A stretch of DNA of 9,793 bases from Acidobacteriota bacterium (lineage in GTDB: Bacteria > Acidobacteriota > Terriglobia > Terriglobales > Acidobacteriaceae): assembly GCA_021798655.1 (NCBI GenBank), contig JAJZFE010000063.1, positions 1 through 9,793 of the forward strand. The letters are read 5' to 3'. The number at the start of each line of letters is the position of its first letter. Position 1 is the first letter of the stretch. Of this stretch, positions 1-5,811 are shown one piece after another. The position numbers and the translations under genes were made by a program. Below the pieces are notes generated by a model. That model ran no database searches. It was not told the DNA's origin and saw only the letters and a program-made list of their open reading frames with translations.

Positions 1-944
1 GTGGTTTGGCGGGATTCGAGATCGCGCTGGGCTTGAGCGGCGTCTTTGAGTGGGTAGGTGTGTTCGATTCGGAGCTTGAGGTTGCCGAAGGCGATGTTGT
101 TGAAGATGTCGGAAGCCCGGGCGTGAAGGTCGGTGGGGGTGGCGATGTAGTCCTTGAGTGTGGGCCGGGTGATGTAGAGAGAGCCCATGGTGGAGAGGCG
201 AATGAGATCGAAGGGTGGTACGGGACCACTGGCTCCACCGAAGAGGACCATGACACCGCGGGGACGGAGGCAGGTGAGCGAGGCCTCGAAGGTGGACTTG
301 CCTACGGAGTCGTAGACGACGGGGAGGCCGCGGTCGTGGGTGAGGCGGCGGACCTCGGCGGCGAAGTTCTTCTGGGTGTAGAGGATGACTTCGTCGGCCC
401 CGGCGGCGCGGGACAAGGCGGCTTTTTCTTCGGTAGAGACGGTGGTGAAGACGCGGGCGCCGAGGGATTTGGCGATCTGGGTGAGGAGGAGCCCAGTGCC
501 ACCGGCTCCGGCGTGGATGAGGACCTCGTCGCCGCGCTGGATGGGGTAGGTGGAGTGAGCGAGGTAGTGGGCGGTCATGCCCTGGAGGATGGCGGCGGCG
601 GCCTGCTGGGTGGTGATGGAGGCGGGTATGGGGACGAGACGGTCGGCAGGAGCGAGAGCGAACTGAGCGTAGGTGCCCGGAATGCCGCACCAGGCGACGC
701 GGTCCCCGGCCTGAAGATTCTTGACTCCGGGGCCAATGGCGGCGACGGTTCCAGCGGCTTCCTGCCCGAGGGTGTAAGGGAGCGGCGCGGGATAACGGCC
801 TTCGCGAAAGTAGGTATCGATGAAGTTGACGCCGCAGGCTTCGATCCGGATGAGGGCTTGACCGGGTCCGGGAGTGGGGATGGGAATCTCGCTGAGGGTG
901 AGGACGTCGGTGGAACCAGTGGTGAAGATCTGTACGGCTTGCAT
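1..944 (-). CDS. NADPH:quinone reductase, zeta-crystallin family (3' end cut by window)
   Basis: This is the first 314 residues of a zinc-independent medium-chain dehydrogenase/reductase that reduces quinones with NADPH. The frame stays open to position 1, so only about ten C-terminal residues should be missing compared with the usual 325-327. Visible marks are the GroES-like N-terminal half with VNFIDTYFREGRYP (39-52), and the complete zeta-crystallin signature at 138-159 (GDEVL, then AGAGGTG, then Q and K), which forms the Rossmann nucleotide loop. It lacks the four-cysteine structural zinc lobe of alcohol dehydrogenases, as expected for this family. The ATG at 944 is preceded by AAGGAG 11 bases upstream. 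Codons end strongly in C. The gene lies 138 bp downstream of the MFS gene on the same strand. The family assignment is firm; the physiological substrate is unknown. It resembles E. coli QorA, but I do not assign the name. Confidence 0.93.
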   Translation of the reverse strand, partial: MQAVQIFTTGSTDVLTLSEIPIPTPGPGQALIRIEACGVNFIDTYFREGRYPAPLPYTLGQEAAGTVAAIGPGVKNLQAGDRVAWCGIPGTYAQFALAPADRLVPIPASITTQQAAAAILQGMTAHYLAHSTYPIQRGDEVLIHAGAGGTGLLLTQIAKSLGARVFTTVSTEEKAALSRAAGADEVILYTQKNFAAEVRRLTHDRGLPVVYDSVGKSTFEASLTCLRPRGVMVLFGGASGPVPPFDLIRLSTMGSLYITRPTLKDYIATPTDLHARASDIFNNIAFGNLKLRIEHTYPLKDAAQAQRDLESRQT

Positions 945-955
945 GGGGCAGATAG

Positions 956-961
956 CTCCTT
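956..961 (-). promoter_or_regulatory. Ribosome binding site of the quinone reductase gene
   Basis: The minus strand reads AAGGAG, 11 bases before the ATG at 944. The spacing is slightly long but the match to the anti-Shine-Dalgarno sequence is full, which supports this start. Confidence 0.6.
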
Positions 962-1082
962 GAAGGAAGAAGTGAATCAGGGTACCGGCGCGAGCGGATA
1001 CAAGTTATTGGAAGAGGATACCTGATGCCGCGAGGGCCACTGGACTGACCACTTGGCGGGGTCGGCAGGCGGTTGTGGGGCG

Positions 1083-2276
1083 TCAGGTCTGAAGCGAGCG
1101 GAGTCTGGCGGCGTGATGTGCTGGGCGCAGCAGCAGGAAGGCGGCCAATGCCAGCAGGGCGAGTGCTGCCGCGAGGAAGAAGACCAGGCGTTGGTGGGTG
1201 GCCCAGAGAAGACCTGCGACGAGGGAGGCAGGCAGGTAGAGGACTCCGGTGACGGAGTTGTAGAGGCCAATTGCGGTTGCCCTGTGGCTGGTCTCTACGT
1301 CGGCGATGAAGGCCTTGCTCTGTGCCTCGTCGATGGCGGCGAAGGCTCCATAGCCGATGAAGAGCAACAAAACCTCTGTGCGGGTGGTGGCGAACGCAAA
1401 GCCAAGGCAGGTGCTGGAGTAGAGCAGATAGCTTAGCGCCAGGATGGTGGTTCGTCCGATGCGGTCGCCGATGGCTCCGGCGATCGGTGCTGCGATGACG
1501 GAAGAGATGTTAATCAAAGCGTAGAGCAGCGCGACATCTTGAATGGCGAAGCCTATGGAGCGAGCCCGTAGCAGGAGAAAGCCGAAGCTGAAGTAGGCGA
1601 GCGAGAAGATGGCTGCGGCGATGAGGTAACGTTTGAATCCGTAGCCGAGCGACTTCCAGCCCGCGAAGAGGTTGCGCTGGGGCTGGGGTGGTGCGGGCCG
1701 GTCTTTGATTCGGCTGAGGACATAGACGCTGAGCAGGGCGGGCAGGATGGCGAGCAGGAAGAGGAGACGGAAGGCTGCGTGGGTTTCTCCTCGACTGTGG
1801 AGCAGTGCGTATGCGGCGAGCGGGCCGAGGACTGCACCGGCTTTGTCGAGTGCTTTGTGGACGCCAAAGGAGAGTCCGCGGACCTGGTGCGCGGCGATGT
1901 CGGACAACCAGGCGTCGCGCGGGGGGGTGCGAAAGCTTTTGCCGATGCGCTCGATGATGCGAAAGAGGCCCAGCGCGACGACGGAGTTGGCGATGAGCAA
2001 CATGAACTTGGCCAGGGCGGAGAAGCTGTAGCCAAGGATGGTGAAGGCTTTTCGTTTTCCGGTGCGATCGGAGGCCCAACCGGCAGCGAAGTCGAGCGAG
2101 GAGGCGGAGAAGTCAGCCAGCCCTTCGACCAAGCCAAGGAGAGCTGTGGAGGCGCCTGCGATGACGGTGAAGACGATGGCAAAAACCGAGAAGATCATCT
2201 CGGAGCTGATATCCGTGAGGAAGCTGACGAGGCCTAGCTTGAGGACGTCTGGATGGACACTGAACTTGATCTTCAT
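1083..2276 (-). CDS. Major facilitator superfamily transporter, substrate unknown
   Basis: A 397-residue integral membrane protein, the usual length for a 12-helix MFS carrier. Both halves show the cytoplasmic loop 2-3 signature: GWASDRTGKRK at 66-76 and the degenerate copy GAIGDRIGRT at 267-276. The opening FLTDISSEM (19-27), GLVEGLADF (48-56) and the RTPPRDAWLSD segment (116-126) are typical of a widespread uncharacterised bacterial MFS subfamily. A hydrophilic loop at about 189-212 separates the N and C halves. The TGVLYLPASLVAGLLW stretch (343-358) fits helix 11. No obvious Shine-Dalgarno precedes the ATG at 2276, so the start is less certain than the frame. Transport is presumably driven by a proton or substrate gradient. 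Drug, sugar-phosphate or other substrates cannot be told apart from sequence. The gene lies 154 bp downstream of the glycosyltransferase gene and upstream of the quinone reductase gene, all on one strand. Confidence 0.9.
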   Translation of the reverse strand: MKIKFSVHPDVLKLGLVSFLTDISSEMIFSVFAIVFTVIAGASTALLGLVEGLADFSASSLDFAAGWASDRTGKRKAFTILGYSFSALAKFMLLIANSVVALGLFRIIERIGKSFRTPPRDAWLSDIAAHQVRGLSFGVHKALDKAGAVLGPLAAYALLHSRGETHAAFRLLFLLAILPALLSVYVLSRIKDRPAPPQPQRNLFAGWKSLGYGFKRYLIAAAIFSLAYFSFGFLLLRARSIGFAIQDVALLYALINISSVIAAPIAGAIGDRIGRTTILALSYLLYSSTCLGFAFATTRTEVLLLFIGYGAFAAIDEAQSKAFIADVETSHRATAIGLYNSVTGVLYLPASLVAGLLWATHQRLVFFLAAALALLALAAFLLLRPAHHAARLRSLQT

Positions 2277-2430
2277 ATGCCAGGACCGGCCGCGTGACCT
2301 CGGCTTATGTACAGAGTATTCCTATGGCCTGGGTTGTGCTGCGCAAAAAGGTACAGCTGCGCGATAGAGAGTTGCGAGTTGGATGCCTGCAACGGCGATA
2401 GCTCTCCAAAGAGAGGCTGGTGTGGCGCGG

Positions 2431-3405
2431 TTATTGCAGGAGACTCTCTTCCGAGCGGAGTCGCAGGATGCGTTCGACAGCGTATGGTGCGCGGTGCGAG
2501 GCGGTGTGGAAGTGGCGAACCTGAAGCTCGCCGAGCAGTCCGATGCCGATCATCTGGACGCCGGCGAGGATAAGCACCGAAGCAAGGACGAGGATGGGTC
2601 CGTGAAGCAACATGACGTGCTGACCGGTGATGAGCTTGAGCAGCAGCATCCAAAAGGCAAGACCTGTTCCGGTGAAGACGCCGAGGGCCCCGATGGAGCC
2701 GAAGAAGTGCAGCGGGCGGGTCATGTATTTGAGCAGGAAGCGAATGGTGAGGAGATCGAAGAAGACGCGGAAGGTTCTGGAGATGCCGTAATGGCTTTGG
2801 CCGTACTCGCGAGCAGGGTTGGAGATGGGAATCTCGCAGATGCTGGCGCCGTACCAAGAGGCCAGAGCGGGGATGAAGCGGTGCATCTCACCATAGAGCG
2901 GGATGTTCTGGATGACTTCGCGACGGTAGGCCTTGAATGTGGTGCCGAAGTCGTGGATGTTGACTCCGCTGAGTGCGGCCATGAGCCAGTTGGCACAGCG
3001 TGAGGGAATGCGGCGGAGGATGAAGTTGTCTCCTCTTTGGCTGCGCCATCCGCTGACGACATCGTAGCCCTCTTCGAGCTTGGCGAGGAATCCTGGGATT
3101 TCGTTGGGGTCGTGCTGGAGGTCGCCGTCCATGGCGAGGACGAACTCACCCTGAGAGTGGTCGAAGCCGGCGGCGAGGGCGGAGGTCTGTCCGAAGTTAC
3201 GGCGGAGCTTGATGACCAGAACGCGGGAGTCAACTGCGGCGATCTCTTCGAGGAGACGGTAGGTACGGTCGCGAGAACCATCGTCGACGAAGACGAGTTC
3301 GAAGGTGTCGCCCACGGTCTCCATGACAGCTTTGAGGCGGTCGTAGAGTGCGGTTACATTGTCTTCTTCGTTATGGAACGGGACGACGATGGAGTACTTA
3401 GGCAC
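2431..3405 (-). CDS. Family 2 glycosyltransferase, polyprenyl-phosphate (DPM1/GtrB/ArnC-like) type
   Basis: A 324-residue membrane-anchored GT-A glycosyltransferase. The catalytic domain begins with YSIVVPFHNEED (4-15), has the nucleotide-binding acidic cluster FVDDGSRDRT (39-48) and the metal-binding AMDGDLQHDP segment (91-100), then GTTFKAYRREV (154-164). The GQSHYGISRTFRVFFDLL region (202-219) is the amphipathic stretch that precedes the membrane part in this family. Two C-terminal transmembrane helices follow at about 233-260 and 268-293. Family members typically transfer a sugar from a nucleotide donor to undecaprenyl or dolichyl phosphate on the cytoplasmic face, supplying lipid-linked sugars for envelope glycans; sugar and acceptor are not readable here. 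I chose the GTG at 3405, immediately before PKYSIVVP, because family members start at this point. The frame stays open upstream to about 3933, but that stretch is low in conserved content and lies antisense to the small gene at 3705. An in-frame GTG at 3432 is the alternative. Confidence 0.92.
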   Translation of the reverse strand: MPKYSIVVPFHNEEDNVTALYDRLKAVMETVGDTFELVFVDDGSRDRTYRLLEEIAAVDSRVLVIKLRRNFGQTSALAAGFDHSQGEFVLAMDGDLQHDPNEIPGFLAKLEEGYDVVSGWRSQRGDNFILRRIPSRCANWLMAALSGVNIHDFGTTFKAYRREVIQNIPLYGEMHRFIPALASWYGASICEIPISNPAREYGQSHYGISRTFRVFFDLLTIRFLLKYMTRPLHFFGSIGALGVFTGTGLAFWMLLLKLITGQHVMLLHGPILVLASVLILAGVQMIGIGLLGELQVRHFHTASHRAPYAVERILRLRSEESLLQ

Positions 3406-3417
3406 GTTGTGATCATA

Positions 3418-3425
3418 CTCTTTCC
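3418..3425 (-). promoter_or_regulatory. Purine-rich ribosome binding site before the GTG start of the glycosyltransferase
   Basis: The minus strand reads GGAAAGAG, ending 12 bases before the GTG at 3405. The spacing is long, so it is only moderate support, but it would be inside the coding region if the upstream GTG at 3432 were the start. Confidence 0.35.
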
Positions 3426-3432
3426 GGTACAC

Positions 3433-3460
3433 AATATATGACGCACGAGCTTGACTTGAA
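3433..3460 (-). promoter_or_regulatory. Candidate sigma-70-type promoter for the glycosyltransferase
   Basis: On the minus strand TATATT (3438-3433) matches the -10 consensus at five of six positions. It is preceded after 16 bases by TTCAAG (3460-3455), a weak -35 with three of six matches. Transcription would start about 20 bases before the GTG at 3405. The -35 is poor, so this is a candidate only. Confidence 0.3.
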
Positions 3461-3520
3461 GCTGCACAAAATCGCGAAAATGATGTTGAGAAAGCAGGAA
3501 AGGGAGGATTGCTGCCTACG

Positions 3521-3542
3521 GTAACGTAACGAAGTAGTAACG
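3521..3542. repeat. Cluster of three GTAACG hexamers
   Basis: GTAACG occurs at 3521-3526 and 3526-3531, sharing one G, and again at 3537-3542. The copies lie between two divergent genes, the place expected for operators. No known regulator site is recognised and chance is possible. Confidence 0.35.
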
Positions 3543-3704
3543 TGGGTGACTGTGGATTATTGTGCCGAAAGCACGCAGGCGAGGGATGATGGTGGAGAGT
3601 GAAAAGCGTTTGCTGATGCGGGCGACGATCATGGTTGTTATCATGGATTTCCGAGGCGGAGTTGAAGAAGCCTCCAATGCTGACGCAGCGCGGGATAAGC
3701 GAAG

Positions 3705-4190
3705 ATGGGAAGACGAATAATCGGAATCGTTTTGATCGTAGCGGTGGTGGCGTTTCTGTATCTCGGATACACGAGCTACGATGCGAAACGCGCCGGTGCG
3801 AGCGGCGATGTGTACTCGAACGATCCGGTGCGCGGCGGGGACAAGAGCGACAAGAGCAGTACGGAGACGAAGCCGGCGAGTGGGACTGGTGGATCGAGCG
3901 CGGCAACGGTGGTGTACCCGAGCTCGACTCCACAGGCAGCGATCACGGACCAGCCGGCACAGGATGGACAGCCAGCGATGGCACCGGCGGTAGTTCCTGG
4001 GAGCGATACGATCAGCCCCAATCCTCCGAATGGTATGGCGTTCAGCGGGAGCGGCAAGTACCAGGTTTACCGGCAGGGCAACTTGACCTGGCGGTTGAAT
4101 ACCGAAACGGGACAGTCGTGTATTTTATTCGCGACGGACGAAGAGTGGAGCAAGCCCAAGGTGTATCGGGCAGGATGTGGCAGCCGGTAG
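3705..4190 (+). CDS. Small membrane-anchored protein with short Cys-containing C-terminal domain, function unknown
   Basis: A 161-residue protein with three parts. The first is a short basic start (MGRR) with one transmembrane helix at 5-20, no lipobox and no clear cleavage site. The second is a Ser/Thr/Pro/Gly/Ala-rich linker at about 25-115 that should be disordered. The third is a compact tail at 117-161 (KYQVYRQGNLTWRLNTETG..., then EEWSKPKVYRAGC). The tail has two cysteines, C139 and C158, and a tryptophan-rich spacing that suggests a small folded, possibly disulfide-bonded domain. By membrane topology the tail would face the periplasm; this is inference. I recall similar tails in other Acidobacteriota proteins but know no function. 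An in-frame TAA at 3696-3698 fixes ATG 3705 as the first possible start. The ribosome site is weak. A strong terminator follows 41 bp after the stop, which supports it as a real single-gene unit. Confidence 0.8.
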   Translation: MGRRIIGIVLIVAVVAFLYLGYTSYDAKRAGASGDVYSNDPVRGGDKSDKSSTETKPASGTGGSSAATVVYPSSTPQAAITDQPAQDGQPAMAPAVVPGSDTISPNPPNGMAFSGSGKYQVYRQGNLTWRLNTETGQSCILFATDEEWSKPKVYRAGCGSR

Positions 4191-4231
4191 GGCTTTGGTT
4201 AGATTGAGACTCTGGGTGGAGATGAGAAAGG

Positions 4232-4272
4232 AATGCCTGCTGGGATGATTCCAGCAGGCATTTTATTTTTTT
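4232..4272 (+). terminator. Intrinsic terminator after the small membrane-anchored protein gene
   Basis: A perfect 12-bp stem, AATGCCTGCTGG (4232-4243) paired with CCAGCAGGCATT (4251-4262), encloses a 7-base loop and is followed by TTATTTTTTT (4263-4272). The T tract lies on the plus side, so it terminates rightward transcription from 3705-4190. Read leftward, the stem is followed only by CCTTTCTC. It may therefore also slow transcripts from the convergent lipoprotein gene ending at 4303, but less well. Confidence 0.95.
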
Positions 4273-4302
4273 GAGTACGGTTAGACCGAGTGCCAACTGC
4301 TG

Positions 4303-5727
4303 CTAGCTGGAGGCAATGGTGGATGCGACGAGCGTCCATTGTCCTGCGTTGTTGAAGAGCAGACCATGCACGCGGAGGGTGGTGCCTGCGGGAATGGTGG
4401 TGGAGTTTTCGACGTTGGTACCGGTCTGCTGGTAGACGAGGATGCTGGTTGCACCGGTGAGGGTGGTGAAGGCGCAGCCCGGCATGAGGGTAAGGGTGAA
4501 GGTGGAGGCGGTTGCTGGTGTGATGGCGACGTCGGTGGTTCCGCGGGCGCCTTGCTCCTGGAGACGGATCTCCGAGGCTGCGATGGTTCCGGTGCTGGTG
4601 GTTCCGCTGACTGCGAGGGCGCTTTCACTGATGGGGAGGACGCTCTGGCCGACGTAGATATTGTTGGCGTCGAAGAGTGGCGTGAAGGGGAGATGGGTAA
4701 GGTCGATGCGGTCATCGTCGATCTCGAATCCGGTGGTGGATGCGATGTCGACGGTGACGGTCTGGGAGAGGTAGTCGGTGGTGATGCTGGCACCGGCTCC
4801 GTTCTGCATGACGAGGGTGAGTTGGGTGGCGGGCTTGCCGGTGACGGCGGTGATGATGCCTCCGCCCATGATGCCTCCGGCGTTCATTCTGGAGCGCACG
4901 CGGGTGGCGAGGAAGGTGCCGTCGGGTTGAAGGGTTGCGGTGACGAGGACTCCCATGCCGGTTCCGAGCATGGCCATGGTGCTGATGTTGCCCTGGAACT
5001 GGGTGGCGTTATTGATGGTGAAGGTGAAGGTGTTGGTGGCCTGCAGGGGGATGATGGTGAAGGCGTTTGTTGAGGTGCTGCTGACGACGCCCATCATCTG
5101 CTGCATGCCGCCGTAGCGGGCATCGTTGCCGTTGCCTGAACCCTGGGTAGCAGTGGAGGTGTGGAATTGCGGGCTGAACTGCAGGTTTCCACTGCTGTCC
5201 ATGGTGACGGAGTTCTCAAGATCGAGATCGAAGTTGAAGGCGAGCGGCGTGGTGCCGAGGGTAACGCTGGAGGCAAACGGTATGGTCGCGCTGATGGGTC
5301 CGTTGATGGTCTTCTGGACGAGCGCCTTGGTGGTTGGATCGAGGTAGGTGACTTTGCAGGAGGCCACGGTGATGGTGGCTCCAGTGTAGGAGCCCTGAGG
5401 TGCGGCGATGAGTGCGACGGGTTCCATGGTGCCGAGGCGGTGGATCATTTCGACGGGAGTGGCGGCGTTGCTGATGGAGACGGAACCGCTGCTGCCATTA
5501 AGGGCCATGGAGGTGACATTCATGGAGAAGGCCAGCATCCAGTCGGCTGGGGCATCGCCTAGATTGATCTGGACGGCGGTACTGCCTGGGGTAGGCGTGG
5601 GCAGTGGAGGTGTGCTGCTGCCACCGCAGGCGGTGAGGTAGATCAGGATGCCCAAGGCACCGAGGAGAGCGAGACTGGAGAAGAAGCGTGACCTGACTTG
5701 ACTGAGGTACGAGGATGAAGACTTCAT
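4303..5727 (-). CDS. DUF4382-type lipoprotein with DUF5666-like C-terminal modules
   Basis: A 474-residue exported lipoprotein of unknown function. The signal peptide has a basic start, a hydrophobic core at about 15-30 and lipobox LTAC with the lipidated cysteine at 34. A Pro/Thr spacer (35-50) follows. Residues 51-190 (VQINLGDAPADWMLAFSMNV..., then EMIHRLGTMEPVAL and PQGSYTGATITV) match the pattern of DUF4382, a beta-rich domain of exported proteins. Residues 212-279 (GVVSSTST..AFTI through DGTFLATRVR) look like a DUF5666 barrel. Two more segments of similar rhythm lie at about 291-389 and 397-474. The 205-290 region is rich in Met and Gly. AAGGAG stands 6 bases before the ATG at 5727, so the start is firm. 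The gene follows the large TIG lipoprotein by 84 bp on the same strand, which suggests one operon and a related envelope role. Domain names come from recognition by eye; the DUF5666 call is less certain than DUF4382. Confidence 0.85.
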   Translation of the reverse strand: MKSSSSYLSQVRSRFFSSLALLGALGILIYLTACGGSSTPPLPTPTPGSTAVQINLGDAPADWMLAFSMNVTSMALNGSSGSVSISNAATPVEMIHRLGTMEPVALIAAPQGSYTGATITVASCKVTYLDPTTKALVQKTINGPISATIPFASSVTLGTTPLAFNFDLDLENSVTMDSSGNLQFSPQFHTSTATQGSGNGNDARYGGMQQMMGVVSSTSTNAFTIIPLQATNTFTFTINNATQFQGNISTMAMLGTGMGVLVTATLQPDGTFLATRVRSRMNAGGIMGGGIITAVTGKPATQLTLVMQNGAGASITTDYLSQTVTVDIASTTGFEIDDDRIDLTHLPFTPLFDANNIYVGQSVLPISESALAVSGTTSTGTIAASEIRLQEQGARGTTDVAITPATASTFTLTLMPGCAFTTLTGATSILVYQQTGTNVENSTTIPAGTTLRVHGLLFNNAGQWTLVASTIASS

Positions 5728-5733
5728 GTGAGA

Positions 5734-5739
5734 CTCCTT
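5734..5739 (-). promoter_or_regulatory. Ribosome binding site of the DUF4382 lipoprotein
   Basis: The minus strand reads AAGGAG exactly 6 bases before the ATG at 5727. It is a near-ideal site, so this gene can be translated independently of the upstream one. Confidence 0.85.
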
Positions 5740-5777
5740 ATGGCGTTGCTGGGAAGATCGACGGGATGCCGCGGAGT

Positions 5778-5803
5778 GACAGGAGGGATCTCTCCCCCCT
5801 GTC
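5778..5803 (-). other. Intercistronic hairpin with GAGA tetraloop
   Basis: In the leftward transcript GACAGGGGGGA pairs with TCCCTCCTGTC over 11 positions, ten Watson-Crick and one G-U, closed by the GNRA tetraloop GAGA. It starts 8 bases after the stop codon of the TIG lipoprotein and ends 50 bases before the next start codon. No U tract follows, so it is unlikely to be a full terminator. It may protect the upstream message from 3' exonucleases or reduce read-through, giving unequal expression of the two lipoproteins. Confidence 0.7.
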
Positions 5804-5811
5804 GCGAGTGA

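Larger units (their letters stand above)
3406..3704. other. Divergent intergenic region between the glycosyltransferase and the small membrane-anchored protein
   Basis: About 300 bp without a convincing gene. It must hold the promoters for both divergent genes. Contents seen are the candidate leftward promoter near 3433-3460, a cluster of three GTAACG hexamers at 3521-3542, a small GTGC/GCAC hairpin around 3561-3573, and a direct repeat ATCATGG at about 3629-3646. I see no convincing -35/-10 pair for the rightward gene. Confidence 0.5.

Noticed and set aside
6..1025. 339-residue rightward open frame
   Set aside because: It is antisense to the quinone reductase gene, is Gly/Glu/Asp-rich and shows no domain. 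The leftward frame has the full family signature.
2402..2415. CTCTC/GAGAG hairpin after the glycosyltransferase stop
   Set aside because: It has only five base pairs and no T tract, too weak to call a terminator.
3406..3933. N-terminal extension of the glycosyltransferase frame to 500 residues
   Set aside because: The extra 176 residues are Ser/His/Arg-rich without family similarity, overlap the opposite-strand gene at 3705, and include the candidate promoter and ribosome site.
4339..5073. 244-residue rightward open frame
   Set aside because: It is the antisense shadow of the DUF4382 lipoprotein, with Gly/Val/Asp-rich composition caused by codon bias.
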